Made by a program: the position numbers and the translations under genes
Assembly: GCA_011319805.1 (NCBI GenBank)
Contig: SJRY01000257.1
Location: forward strand, 62,001 to 126,000
DNA from: Macrocybe gigantea
Taxonomy: Eukaryota; Basidiomycota; Agaricomycetes; Agaricales; Callistosporiaceae
Length of the DNA: 64,000 nt
Reading direction: 5' to 3'
Notes under the pieces: generated by a model
Databases searched by the model: none
The model's input: only the letters and a program-made list of their open reading frames with translations
What the model was told of the DNA's origin: nothing
Part shown: positions 10,651 to 24,206 of the stretch, in pieces
Position numbering within the stretch: the first letter of the stretch is position 1
Layout of the letters: each line of letters starts with the position of its first letter

Positions 10651-12759
10651 TGCAAACTTTATCTCCAAACAGTGAGCTGACATTCACTACTTTGACTGCA
10701 TTTGTACATCTCTCCTTCACTGCCTCCTCCACAGCCCTAACGGCCTTTTTAGTGTCGCCGTATTGCTGTATCTCGTGTATCGTCTTCGGCTCTTCCGTCT
10801 GTGCAATCCAGACATATGGTTCGTCAAAACCTCGCTCGAGACACCATTCATGGGGCATAATCCTCTTTTGCCTGGACCTTCGAATTGATCCTTGCTCTTG
10901 CGACGCGCGGACAGGATGCCATAAGACAACGCCTTCAAGATGAGCCTCCGTGGCCAACAATGACGGGATGCTACACTCTGGTAACTCAACCACTTGGCAG
11001 CCAACTTGCCTCCAGCACATTTATATCTCACTCCTTTGATGATGAATGCAGAGGCCTATCTCGAGCATCCAGGGTACTAATTTTGTCCCTGTCCGAGATG
11101 AGTGCATCATTATTAAAAGCGAAGACGGAAAATCAGGGTCCAGCGCCAATGGCAAGGTACCCATCGTGACCTTTGGAGGTGTCCGAATGAATTGTACTTA
11201 GCGCTTCATTTAATTTAAATGAAACCAGTAAGGGCCAACCAACATAAAGTAGCTGGTTCTCCTACGGTGTTAGCAATCAAAGGTCAGGCAGAACGGAGCA
11301 AGTGTTTCACTCAATTTCTTCCAGACATTGAATTTGTCGGTTCAACGGTGATAATCCAACAAGTCTAATCATCGCGATTCGAGATTGTTACTTCTTTCAT
11401 GAGCTCTCGGGTAGCCGAGTTTTGAAGATAAATTAGCGACGGCATCGCATCGCGGAGAAGGTTGAATGTGGCACAAGGCAGTAAGCTTTCCTAGCTTGGA
11501 GTAGAGGATGGCTGATGCCCCATCCGATGTATCCGTAATCGGTTCAAAGTAAACACCAAGTAGATTGCACAGGCCATGTTTCGCGAAACCAGAGATGACT
11601 ACCTATGCGTTGCACAGCTTTCGAACAAGTCCGCGATCAACAGTCACTTGGCGGCTCTTGATGACACTTGCCATAGTTGAGACAATCAAGAATCATCCTC
11701 GAAGTCAGACTCCCAGCGCCAGCTTCGGATCAAGCTCTATTGAGGATAGTTGCCTTCGACAGACGGCGGGCGACATGGAGTACTAAAGAAACCCGTCGAT
11801 CCAGGTCGAAACTTACTTACTGGGACTTGATGACGCCACCGCCCTATCATGATCAATGACTCGCAAGATACAGTATGGCGAGCGCAGCCTCTGCATTCGG
11901 ACAACCATCGATGACTCGAAATGCCTTAGAATGGTGGTGAAGCGAATAGGAGAAAAAAAAACAACAGTCGATGATACAAGTGAGCCCTGGTCACTGAAGA
12001 GAGGGAGGCATTACAGCAAGTATCTCTTTGCATAGAGCCGATTTTCGCTTCGATCACAAGCGTTTCCGAGAATATCTGCGCAGCAATTTCGACGATGTTC
12101 TCCGACTCCACAATGGGCTCCGACCGCTTTCTAGGTTTGAACACCGGCCTATAGAGGACGAAAAAAACCAAGTCGTGATCCATAGAAATTCTCGTCAGAG
12201 GACTTTGGTGGACGCTGGGCGCAGCAAGAAGAGTTGGAGATTAGAAACACAAAGTATTTCTTTTTTTTCTCACACTATTTCTTGCTCCACTCCACCTCGT
12301 AAAACAGACGCCGTTTACAGTCTTCGCTTGGAATCACCGTTCAAGTCCTGGTTCGATGTTTTCCCAAGGTTCCTTTATGTGTATTCTGTCTCGCGTCGCA
12401 TGTCAGAACCAAGTCTACGCTGAAATTCAGGTATTCCAACAGCGTCTTCCGTTCTTCCGAGTTCGGATGACATGATGATGTCCGCGGCACGTGGCTAGCA
12501 TCCGAACGACCGACGGAAAGGTAAAGAAGGAAAAAAAATTCAGGGTGCATGATAAACCGATCGCACACGAAATTCATAATAGCCTTTTGTCTTGCCGAGG
12601 CTCTTGTTTTTGGTGCTTATGTGCCAGTCAACCTGCTCTCTGGCTATACCTAGTCTTTGCGCCATGGTGACCCACCTTTTCTGAACAGTCCCATTCCTAC
12701 GACAACATTGCGAATCGAGGCGCATTCTACCGTTAGCTTCCTGTCGTCGCCTCTAGACG
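10651..12759. other. 2.1 kb without a supported gene
   Basis: Open frames on both strands (for example 10610-11031 minus) lack family signals and credible splice structures. I see no transposon ends. The right part is presumably the promoter of the gene at 12760. Confidence 0.4.
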
Positions 12760-15700
12760 ATGTCGGACCCCTCGGGACAACATGTTGACCGCGGCAGTCC
12801 TCCTGCAGGGACCTCTCGAACGCCCGGCAGCAAAACACCGCGCAAGGTTCAGTGGCTCGACAAACACAGTCCAGAAATACACCGCTCAGACTCCACTCAC
12901 GGCTTGGACGAGAGAGGTCTCGACGTAAGTTCCGACCCAGGGTTATCTTCTTCCGGCACTTACAGTTGCTCGATTGGCGCTTTTTTTTTACCGTCTTCGT
13001 TGATCGTTTTGTAGCCTGAAGCCTTTCGAAGACTGACGGAGGCACTTGAACGTCATCGTGCTTCGACACCTCTAAACCGCATTCATTATTACCCACCGCA
13101 GCGACCTGATAGCGTTGAAGACATCGAGTCGCCGCCCGCTAACGAAACGCCAGACTTTTGCTTAGAACAGTCGCCGCACCATGTCCCAGGTGCCTACATC
13201 GACGCCGATGAGCGCGCAGGACTACCAGGGCAACGGAATCCAGAGGACGATTCGAGGAAAAAAGCGTCCAAACTCGTCAACTCGCACTCTTTCATGAAAC
13301 TTCTTACATTTGGCAACAGATCGAATGACTCACTCTCGTCTAAAAGGCACAGAAGTGTACCTCGTAGGAGCGGTCGTATTGATGTCGAAAAGGAAGGCTA
13401 CCAAGAGCAGCCTCTCCGTCGCAAGAACTCTAGTATCCTGTCTGCCTTGTTATCGCTATACAACGACACACCGACGGCTTACTCTCCCCTGCGTCCTCAA
13501 TCATTACTACCCACGCCTATCGGAGAGGAGGCAGAGTCTCCCTTCGATCGTCACCCTCACGATAGGCCACGATCTCGCTTAAGCAGACTAGTGACGCCGT
13601 TCTCGTCCGCGCCGCCATCACCGCCTGAACCCGGAAAGCTGCAGGAAGGCAGGAGGAGCGGAAAGTTGCAAGGATTCAGGTCACTGACTAACACGCATTT
13701 GTTCAAGCATCACAAACCCAAGCAGGTCAGAAGCGGTGCCGGCGTTTTTGCGCCTCTCATTGCCAGCACAGGCAACCTTATGGGTATTGCCGCACCCGCC
13801 TCCAGTCGCCTCCAGCCAGACGCGACCCAACCTGGGTATAGATTGTCCCGGTACGTCTGTCATTGGAGATTATCTTTCATTTCGTTCTACGTTCTCCACT
13901 CTCTTTTCTTTTTATTTGAACTCGCACGTCCGACTGAAACTCCTCTGGAAAATAGATACTCGTTGGATAGTAAACTGCCCACCCTCGCCAAACCCGACGC
14001 CCGACCTTCTCCGCTCAGGAGATCGAGAAGCATGAACATGTCATCTCAATCTACTCCACCGTCCGGCGCAGCTACTCCGACTGCATCTCTGTCTTCGGCT
14101 TATTTTGATCGTTATGGCTACAAGAACAAGTGGACGGGCTCACTGCACGATCTGCCGACATTGACACATTTCCCCAAATTTGTGAGCAGAAGTGCAGGCA
14201 GCACGCCAGCACTGACTCCTACGACGTCTGCTGATCCGACAGAACCACTCTATCCGTCACACGGTGCGGATGAGCACAGAAAGAGAGAGCAGCGTAAGCG
14301 CAAGAGGAAGAAGGCTCAAGTTTTCGTGAGTATCGACAGCCTTGAACAGCCTTCTTCCCTCAGAAATTGATCTAAAATATCTCTCAGATAACTAAACACG
14401 TTGCGAGGATCATACAGAGACAAGAATTCATACTGAAGATGGCCCGAGCGCTGATGATGTTTGGCGGTCCCTCTCACCGTCTTCAATCTCAGATTAAATC
14501 CACCGCCAACGTGCTCGACATCGAGCTCAGTTGCATATACCTCCCAGATGTCCTCTTGATCAGCTTCGACGATAGCTCTACTGGAACGAGCCAGGTCAGG
14601 TTCATCAGACAAGGCAGCGTCCTTGACCTCGGGAAGCTCGACGATGCGTATCTGCTGTACCGCAAGGCACGCGTCCATGCTTCCCTTGCGGTTTGCGGCG
14701 GTCTTCTTAAAGAGCACAACGTTTCTAGGTCATTCACGATGAGCTGTCGGTGACGGACGCGTCGGCGGAGCTGGATATCCTCATGCGCCGTCCTCCGATC
14801 TACTCATGGTGGCAGATGATCTTCATCGGCGGAATGTGCTCAGCCGCTATATGCACCGTCAGCTTTACGGGAAGCTTCATCGATGCTCTGATCTCGTTCC
14901 CGTTGGGCGCATTGCTCGTCGGCATACAACTCCTTAGCGTGCGCAACGAGCTGTATTCCAACGTCTTCGAGTACGTGTTTTTTTCCTTGTCAGTATGTTT
15001 TGACCTAAATTTCTGGCAGGGTCACAGTTGCGATGTTGTTCAGCTTCATAGCTGCGGCTTTAGCAGCTTCGCATCGCTTTTGCTACTCGGCCGTCGCGTC
15101 CAGCTCCGTCGTACTGATCCTGCCTGTGAGTATTCAGTCATCCAATCTGTCCATATCCTCACGCGCTGCAGGGTTTCATTGTGCTTTGTGGTTCTCTCGA
15201 AATCACATCGCGAAACATGGTCGCTGGATCCGTGCGCCTCGGCTACGCAATCATGTATGCGCTCTTCCTCGGATTCGGGCTGGCGATGGGTGCAAAAGCA
15301 TTTGAGCAGATCACCAGATCGCACGTTGTCGGCGCCGAAGACGTGAACTGCGTCATCAGCCACCTCCCCCATGGACCTTGGTACCAACGAACCCCTTCAA
15401 AGTATTGGGGTAAGCACTATACACATCTAAAACGAGTCCATACGCTGACACCCTCTGCTTGACATGAACAGCATTCTTGACAGTTCCTCTATTTTCCCTG
15501 TTCCTGAGCTTGAGGAATCTGGCTCCATACAATCGCAAAGAGTTGGTATGGACAGGCATCCGCTCGACCTCAGGTACCTTGACCTGACTTTTCCTTTTAA
15601 GCCTCTCCTCGTTGCGATTTCCTGCATAGGCTGGGTTACGAATTACTTTACCGGGACCAAATTCGTCGGGCAGAGCGACATAGTCGCTGCCGTAGGGTGA

Positions 15701-16119
15701 GTTGTGTTCCCGACCGAACGAGATGGCACCTGATGCGATTGCCCTTTTTTTTTGCGAACAGTGCTTTCGCGGTGGGCGTGGTCGCCAATCTTTACGCTCG
15801 GATTTTTTCGGGAAACGCCTTTGTCATCATGGCATGTGGTGTTCCGCCCTTTGCAACTCGAATGCGCTGTTCTCATGTTTCCCCCGATCAGATAACGGGC
15901 ATCCTCTTTCAAGTTCCCTCTGGTCTGGGCTCGGGTGGCCTCCTGACCTATGTATCTCAACAAGCCTCGGGGTCTTCCACCTCGTATGTGTCTGGCTTCC
16001 AAACGGCGCTCAAACTGCTGTCCGTCGGGATCGGTCTTACAGTCGGACTAAGTGTCGCGCTCGTCCTCATGCATCCAATCCAAAGCAAGCGTCGCGCTGG
16101 CGGTATCTTCAGTCTGTAA
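12760..16119 (+). CDS. PRM10-like (ThrE/DUF1212) multi-pass membrane protein
   Basis: Eleven exons: 12760-12924, 13015-13850, 13956-14325, 14388-14666, 14729-14970, 15020-15125, 15172-15409, 15472-15545, 15602-15696, 15762-15831, 15892-16119; 900 aa, frame intact throughout. The first ~480 residues are disordered, Ser/Pro/Arg-rich and end in a basic run (REQRKRKRKK). A ThrE-like soluble domain (ITKHVARIIQRQEFILKMARALM, with MMFGGPSHR) follows. Then come about ten hydrophobic segments from WWQMIFIGGM to the end, including GILFQVPSGLG. This order matches pheromone-regulated membrane protein 10 of yeast and bacterial threonine/serine exporters; the substrate in fungi is not established. Introns 4 and 10 use GC donors (14667 GCACGC; 15832 GCATGT). 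Retaining the latter keeps the frame and adds 20 residues. Confidence 0.85.
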
Positions 16120-16387
16120 TTAGATCGGACATTTAGAGCTTTTTCTTTCGTCATCTTGCAACGCACGCTTAGGTTATCTCTCCCATAATTTCTCTCCGCA
16201 ACGCATAGCCTTCATTTTTATCTCAATTCACGACAAATTTACATAGATTTAGATCATACGAGCCAATCATTCATCATTCATCGCAACGTCCAAGTAACAA
16301 ATACGTAGAAGACATACAAGTTATACATAATTTCGCGTTTCATTCTCTACGTTCAGTCCGCTTCACGTTCGTTTTCGATCGTGGATA

Positions 16388-19300
16388 TTAAATGTAAATA
16401 GGCAGTGTGGGGTTGAGGCCAACCCACTCTGGTCCGGTCACAAAGTCTTTTTCGTCAATCAAGAAGTCCTGTGGAGAGAACGTTTTGTATAAAGCGGGTA
16501 GAATTTGAACAAACACGTACCAATGGGGCTTCGACGAGGGCGCCTTTGACTTCAGACAGGCGCTGCTTGACAGTATCAAGCGGAATTCCTGGGATGACAT
16601 GTCCTGCCTTGACCTTCGGGACATAGTTCTGGCCAAAGAACATACGGTGAATTTCCTTCGACCCGGTCAGGAAGACGGACGAACCTCATAGTTCGACCAG
16701 GACCGAACGACGTTGGAAGGCACGGGCCGGAATATCTCGGCAAAAATAGCGCGGTTCTCTGCAGCAGTGCGGTTCCAGAGAGACCAAGTCAAGTCTGAAA
16801 TCGGATCGGCGACCATGTCGTCTTCCTCGTCCCGAATTCGTCATCGTTAAAGTGGGGCGCCGGGCGCATGAACGACGTGACACGAGGTTCGAAGCTCTGC
16901 GGTGCCTGAGGCTCAATAAGCCCCAAATGCTCTGAATGACACGCTTGGTTAAACGGTTCCTGAATTTCGAGGCGTACCATCGCTTACCTCTCCAAAGCTT
17001 GCGCCGCAGCGACGCGGCGAATCGAGATACTTCGAACGGCTGCCCATCCATAGTCGCTTCAAACTTGTCCTGGTCCTCGACCACGAGCGCGATTTCGGAA
17101 TCACCATCACCCTGGTCGCCCGTCAGCGGCGTAATCGCCCTATGAATGCATATATTTCACCTTTTGGCTCCGGTCATTGATGTTTGCAGAACCCATCTAA
17201 GAAAGGATGTGTGTTACCGAACAAGCACGACAAAGAGGAGAACAACACCTACGATCACCACACGATCATCCACTATCATTAATTTGGAGTGGATGTACAA
17301 CAACTCCGTGACATAACTGTAGGTCAAGAGTTTGGATGGTGGGTTGAAATAGCGCTGCGACACACGTACCCATTGAGCTCTTCTTCAGGAGTAGCCACCC
17401 AGAGTTCATCGTGCAAAGCAGTGCTATCGTGCAACTTGTGTTGGCCGACGTTATCAGAGACGTTTTCGTCGTCTCTAATATCGTCCGAGCCATGCTCAAA
17501 TCGGGACACAATTTGACGGGCCTCTTCCTCCGTTTCTGGGAATTTGACCGTAACAGTCTTCGGCGGAGTCTTGTCGCTGACGACTATGCCTTCTTTAGTC
17601 GGTTCGGGAATCGTGAGGGTGACTTCTTTCTGATCAGTCAAGATGTCTTTTCCAATCCATTGTCTCGCCAGCGCCACTTGGGCCTCGTGGAACGAGACGC
17701 CAGAGTTTTGCTCCATCTGTGCAATCAGGGACTCTGAAATCGACAGTTAGAACACGAGATATGGAAGCAAATATCTAGACTCACCGACGGGTGCATTGAT
17801 GCGGTCGTACGCTCTGAGATGATAGAAGCGGATGTAATCCATTCTGATCGCGAGAATCCATCAGCGTCGCGCTTCTCGAGAAAGAACCAGACTCACGGCT
17901 CGTAGCCAGCCTTACGAATTTCTTCATAGATACTATTGCCACCTCGGTTGATGGTGCGATATTGAGCAGCCATTATCGTCTTAAGCGAGCCCTCGTTCTT
18001 GACATCTCCAGAAAAACCTGGCACTTCCGGAATAACAATCACCACCTATTCTAGCGTGTGAGCAAGGAAGGAAGAAATCACGCTCGACCCTGACCTTGAA
18101 TTTCTGCCCTTCCTCAGCGGCTCTGATGATCCTCTCTACCAGAGCTTTGGCAATCAAATTCTTGATTACCCCCTTTTCCTGAGTGCTCGAGATGCTGAAA
18201 TTTGTGTCGGCTGCTTCAATCCTCGCGTCAAGGAAAATCTAGACTCACAAGAACTGATTCTCTGAGATGTCCGATTCCATCAACAAAGAACAAGACCGAT
18301 ACAATGTTTCATACCAATATAGATAAAATGTTGCGCATTTTCAATCAAATCAATATCTATACCAAACATTGAGGTGGATGCAGAATCACATGTGTGACGC
18401 AACTTACATGCATTCTGGATGCTGTGTTCGGTTAGGACTCCGTGAGACCAATCCGAGACACTGCGAACGACCTGGACGTGACACGTCGCCGGGCTAGGTT
18501 TCGGATGGTATGTGGGTGATTCTTCGTCACCCTCGCCATAACCACGGTGCCATAGCTGCTTGTATTTGTGTCCGATTTGATGCCAACGTTCGCGGTGCGG
18601 GTGTCCTTGGGGCGCTTTAGGACCTAGTTGACCTAACAACGGTCTAAGTGTAAGAACTCACGGACGACTGCCTCATTGGGGGCTGCTTCGACATCGTGCG
18701 GTAGGGAAAGCCAATCGACACGCCTGACATGGTGAATCAATGAGCAACCCCAATTCTACGTCGACTGTCATGACTTACTCTTCATTTCGATACTTCGAAT
18801 TCAGTGTCAGTGTACGTGCGGAAGGCCGAAGTTTTGTTAGCGTACCTTCCTTTTCTTAACTTCATTCCATCGTTCAATGAAGTGCTGGACAATATCGAGC
18901 ACGACAGGACCGGAAAGCGTCATGTGAACCTTAAAGTACAAGACATGAGAAAACGGAGTACGGCCGGCGCGATTGCAATACCGACATCATGCCACGGCAT
19001 CCTGGCACTGTCCAAAATGGAAAGTGTGTTGCTGGCATAGTTATAAACGTTCTTGAAATCCATGATCCGAGCATTGTTATAATCTTGGCCAGGGAAAAGC
19101 GTCTTCGAGAAGTCGGTGGGATGGACATCCGCCAACGGATGGTTGTGAGTGTCCCAACGCCCGAAACAAAGGTCTAGTCCTCCGATGCAAGCATAGTGGT
19201 TGTCCACGACGACAACCTGTGGAAAGGTCATAATCTATCTTTCGTCTATAATAGGCTGACAAAAGCGCGCCTTCTCATGATGGGACCAGAATTGGACGCT

Positions 19301-20182
19301 ATCTGATATAGAAGCGAGTAAGCTCGACAGACGGTAGTGGCGTGATCCAACCGATACCTTTGGCGCCGATGTGATCCGGGTGGCGCAGGCAAGTGATATT
19401 TGGATGCAACGCCTCAAGCGTAGCCTAGGCAATAGTGAGCGGAGCAGCTACTCTGAATAAACGTATCCACCCACCTTCGTATGCTTCGAACTCATGGACA
19501 TGGTTTGCGTAACCTGGGACACAAATAAGGAGAGACTGGAAAAATGGCACCATCATCATACCTCTTTGTAAACGATTACATAGACTTTGACCCCTTCTTG
19601 CGCTTTGCGCTGGAGGACGCGATCGAGCCTCCAGTCCGCATTGTAGGCCGGTGGACGACGGAGGTAGAGCTCTGGAGTCAACCACCAGTCCTGAAAGAGC
19701 CACGGATAAGAATTACGAGAGAAGAAATATCGCCACCCTGCAATAATCACCATGATGAAGATGGCCTCCTTGGCACTGTCAAGAAGCTCTGAAAGAGCCC
19801 ACATGTAATCATTGCCGTCAATGTGCCTGTAAATTCGCAAACATGAGCGAAGGTACAGACGGACTACGGAAGTCTCACCATTTCACAAAATTGTCGCCCC
19901 GTTCGCCAGCAAAGCTTTTGAACCTGTGGCCGGCGTTGATCTCCGCCCTAATTTCGTCTTGGGCAATTTCCTCCGGGTCATCGTGTCGTCCTAATTGCAT
20001 TACATGAGCCGCGGATGCATATAACGCGTTGAGCGCCTACGATTCGGATTCAAAATCCCTTCCTTTGGCGTCAGAGAAGCATAAGGAGTCTAAGAGGGCA
20101 ATGAGGACTTGCCTATGACTTCGTTTCGAGCGTGTTCGAGCCCTTTGGGAACGACGCGCGCCAAGTCAGTGAAGAAAGACAT
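16388..20182 (-). CDS. Phospholipase D (two HKD motifs)
   Basis: A 24-exon model hydrolysing phosphatidylcholine to phosphatidic acid. First HKD motif: HHEK|VVVVDN-type, split by an intron (19271/19216). Second: IHSKLMIVDD followed by GSANIND (17316-17161). Conserved blocks include DWWLTPELYLRRPPAYN, DLCFGRWDTHNHPLADVHPT and VEAPLDFLIDEKDF near the C-terminus. No PX or PH domain is visible. Exon 7 ends at a GC donor (19270). One intron is only 38 bases (18661-18624). Problems: with the ATG at 20182 the frame meets TAG at 20092-20090 (codon 31) before the conserved TPKEGILNP block. Near 16840 one base is missing, shifting the frame between the blocks FNDDE and EEDDMVADP. Either the gene is recently damaged or the sequence has errors. 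Convergent with the PRM10-like gene, 268 bases apart. Confidence 0.85.
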
Positions 20183-21447
20183 TAAGACGCAGAGTGATGG
20201 AAAGATTGAATGATGAGTGCACGGTCGCAAACGGTTGCTGGGTCACACCGATCATTCTGTCGCGCATCGCGGGCACATACAACCGGGCATTCATTATCTA
20301 CCGGCACGTGATTTGGACACAACTCTACAAGGATGGTGGAGCAGCTCCCTCTCTCCTATCCGAAATTTAGGTTTGAATAACTCGAACTCGTTCTCCAGTC
20401 TACACGTAATTGCAAAATCTTGTAACGTCGGATCAGCAAGACCAGTTGTTTCATTCTCGTTGCCGTTGCTTGGCCATCACTTACGTAAGTAACACGAAAG
20501 GGTATAATCTAAGGTCAACTGATTGGGCGCTGGAGGCGGCATACCTTCTAAGTGATGTGTGACTAGTGTTCATCGTACTTACGTCTGCATGAAAATCCAG
20601 GATCTGTATACCCTTGTCTGCGTTCAGAACCCAAAAGAAAAGATTGAGACTCGTAAGTCTGTTAATTGTTACACCCAGGAGGAGACGGCAACCTGTTGTT
20701 GACATAAAATGCTCATTGGTGACTAACTGATGAGCCAAATGACCCCCTCCCTCAACAACAACAACAAAAAAAGGAAGATTCAGAGCATTTAAGTCATTCA
20801 AGCCGGTTGTTTTAGAATTATTCGCAGTAGGCAACTTGGAAAAAGAAAAGACGCAGTGAGAAAAGCAGGCTATGACTTCTGATGTTGAGAAGCTTCGGCG
20901 TGGGTCTCTAACTCGCGATCAGAGAAGCGATAGGGGGGCCGAGGTTTGTTCACTATGAATGTTTAGCTCCAATTCAGGTCTGACAGAACCCTTGCTTAGA
21001 AGGTGACCGTGATTCGCAGGCCAATGAGGAACGGATTCAGGGGCTATCTCGTGAGTGCCATTGGAATGGAATAGCCTCCGCCATCAGAAGCTGAAGCATT
21101 GAAGGAGGCTAAGAGTTAGAGCAAGGTAGACACATTGTGATACGTCGTCGGCTAGGTTTTGCTTTATGTTGATAACGGACTGTACGTGTAAAGTTTACAT
21201 CGCATCGTCCTTCGCGGGGACAGCTGGGTGTGTGGATGGTAATGACAGGTGCGCACTGTATGAGACACACGAAAGCAAACATCGAGACAAGAGTGTCTAG
21301 GCGCTCATATTATTCTACCATTAGCTAATCCAAGTCCATAAAATACAACCCCAAAAAGAAAGGACAGCAGAAACCGAGGGCGATGTGGAAAGTTATGTCA
21401 AAGCCGTACCAACCAGGGGCCAACGATCCTATGCGCAAAAGACGCTA
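20183..21447. other. 1.26 kb without a supported gene
   Basis: Upstream of the phospholipase D gene and downstream of the bromodomain gene. Contains a short CAA-repeat run near 20755-20770. No credible exon. Confidence 0.45.
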
Positions 21448-24206
21448 TCACCCAGGTGCACTGAGGGTCGGAATGAAATGGCGAATGTGTTCGGGCACAA
21501 GATCTTCCGGCAGTCGAGCGATGGTGTCCAGCGGCGCCCGCTTCGCCAGGGCCAGCAAATTCAGGCGAAGCTCTCGCAAGACAGGATCTTCGGCATCGTC
21601 TGGGAGCGCACCCTGCCCTTCCTTCCTGTCGCCAGAGCCTTCGAATGCCGACGATGACACCTGTCCGGACTGGTGTTGGCCCCACGACGGCGTAGCCAGG
21701 GCGCAGTTGCGGTCGGTTGCAGTCGCGTTCTCACCCTCCCGCTTGAGTTTTTGATTCAGCTCGATAATCACGTTGGCGACGTATTCCAACACTTCTTTCA
21801 GTTCTTCTGGCCCCTCGGGTCTGTAAGTCTGATCGACCTGCATTTTGTATCCGTCGTCAGCGGGTTCCGATTTTGCAGGATGCGATTCGTTGCCGTGCCC
21901 TCGCCGATTCTTGTCTCTGTCCCTGAACATCTTGCCGGCCCACACGTCCTCGCTGATGAACAGCTCCCCAGGCTTTTTGATGAGGGAACTCATGTCAATT
22001 TTGTGAGACTTGATTTGCAACAACGTCGCCAATGCCACCGTCGCAGCTGGGAAGACGTGCAAAGACTTGTGAACTTGTGCCTCCACACTGTTTCCGCCGC
22101 TCGACTGATGCGATCGGCCAGAAGACGCGAGGGCCAGGGCCGTTTCACGGAGCAGGGCATGCCGGCCGTCTGTCAAAGAATCTACGACGTTCTGCTCGAC
22201 CCACGCCGCCAATGTCATTCCCAGGTCTGAGCAAGGGATAAGGTCCTGAAACATGTGATCATTGCCTTTAAGCGATCCTTGACAGGGATGCGAGAAAAAG
22301 AGGTCTCAAACAAACCTCTGGCTTCTGTGGAGCAACAAACTCGGCGAGGCTCCGAACGTATGCCAACCCGTCGACGCCACCGTAGACTAGATCTCGTATG
22401 TAGTCTTCTGCGAGCATAGCGCGGCCAGAGCTCCAATATTCATCGATTTTCATGCTGGCATCCACAGCGGCGGTACTGGAAAACTGATCCTTGTCTCGGA
22501 TGGCTGATTCGCAACTCATGCCCTCTCGCAGAGTACGTAGGAAGACGTCTTCCTCTTCACCTTCTCTCACGACAAGCCCCCTCTGGCGCATTTCCTCCTC
22601 GATAGCACCCGCCAATGGTGCGAACGAACCAAAGTCCGCCGCGTGAACTTCACGTGGGACTTGCCACGCGGATGTATCAACAGGTTCAGAATCGTCCTCC
22701 TTCTCTTTTACCTTGCTTCGAGTGACACTCCGAGTGATAGCCCAATGACGTCGCTTGGTGGTGGTATTCTGCGTTTCTACAGATGGGCTCGGTAGGTGAT
22801 TTGGCGAGTGATTGAGAGGGAGATTGATTGACGTGGGAAAGGTGGACGATGGACGTGGAGTCTGGGACAAAGGAGGACCCGGGAGCTGTTGAGTTTCAGG
22901 AGCAACAGAAAAGGGAGGGTATAGAGGAGTAACAAGCGGCCGGGACAATGGGTCGGGGGCAAAAAAAGAGAGAATTGAGAATGGGTCCTCCACTGAATTA
23001 ACGAAGGAATTCTCGTTGGTAAGAGAGCCAGAGCAGAAGCAGAAGCGGTTGCAAACCTACTCTCGGTATAGTCTAAGCTTCCATCCAGCAGCGTTGGAGG
23101 TCCTTCCTTCTCTATGCGGAGCCTTTCCTTTTTAGTGCGATATCGTTTCCCTAGCAGATATTAGGGTCGCGGAAGCAACGGATAGATATGCGGTAGCTAC
23201 CTTTCAATTTCAGTGCCAACATCGTGTTAGCCCAATCGGACCCAGGTGGAAACGCGCCGAGACCATCCTTCGACCCAGGAAGTCTGCCTTCGGCATCTAC
23301 ACTTTCAGAAACGCGCGTTGGGTTTGCAGTCTTTTTGATAGCCGTCGCTGTCATGGAACGAGCAGCACGACGAGTGATCCCGGTTGTACTTGAGAAAGCA
23401 CCGAAGGCGACCTCCCGCCCGTTCCAGAATCGTCGATATCCATCGGTGTCGGCAGCCTCATGTCGTCATCGTCTTCTATGTTAACGGTCTGTCCATCATC
23501 TTCCTTCTCGACGTCAATGTTCCAGTCAGTCTCGTACTGAATAACGGTAGGCGCTGCCTTCGCTATATGCTCCAGCCCCCAGGCTTCTATTCGATCGGCT
23601 TCTGTATAATATATGGTGCCGGGAGGATTGAACGTTTTGGCATTAGTGGTGACTAGGCGCAAATCTGACTGGGTGGAATGTGGGCGTTTGGACTCGCAAC
23701 TCGGACGCTGCAAGAAATAACTCACCGTAAACTCCTCCAACGACCGATATTTCCCCTTCTGAACTTTCGTTGTCATAGTCCCGAAATCCATCGGCCGTTT
23801 GATAACATCAAGATATCCAGGTACTTGCGAGGTGTCGACTGGAGTTAAGAAAAAAGCATAATCGTCTTTCCTGCGCAACGAGGAGAAAAGTCAGTCCCTA
23901 AACGCATGAAGCAACCGCAAGAGAAACGCGCTTCTTGATCTGGGTGATTAGTTTCGTCAAAACCTCCTTCAAAGGCTTCAGTTTCATAGGTCTAGCAAGC
24001 CGTTTCTCTTCATCTGGGGCAGCAGACGCGGGTTGCGATCCATAGCGTTGTTTCGACTTCTTTCCGCTCTTCACAGGCTTGCCGTTCTTCAATGCAGGCA
24101 GCACGAGCGTCAGCCCTGATGGCTTTGATCCTGAAGGCCTAGGAGATCCAGCTAAAGAATAGCTTTGCGCGCTGGAAGCTGGTAAAACGGAGTCAGACAC
24201 GTCCAT
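21448..24206 (-). CDS. Bromodomain protein, BRD7/BRD9-like
   Basis: Exons: 24206-23932, 23870-23726, 23668-23201, 23150-23061, 22992-22316, 22245-21448. The bromodomain spans exons 1-3: LITQIKK, then DYAFFLTPVDTSQVPGYLDV, IKRPMDFGTM and the acetyl-lysine-binding Asn in TNAKTFNPPGTIYY. The block after it (EAWGLEHIAKAAPTVIQYE) and the later EGRLPGSKDGLGAFPPGSDW segment fit the fungal BRD7/9-like family, which in animals belongs to SWI/SNF remodellers; that role here is inferred. The long C-terminal half is Pro/Ser-rich then helical. Intron 1 uses a GC donor (23931, GCGCGT). Exon 3 is 468 bases where phase requires one base more, so a shift or an unseen intron lies near 23385. Frames on both sides are clearly coding. 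Confidence 0.85.

Noticed and set aside
10610..11031. Overlapping minus-strand frames downstream of the kinase
   Set aside because: No splice-compatible partner exons and no family match; they overlap the end of the kinase exon.
18620..18661. 38-base intron in phospholipase D as a possible frameshift
   Set aside because: It has GTGAGT and CTAG borders and joins conserved residues in frame, so a very short intron is the better reading.
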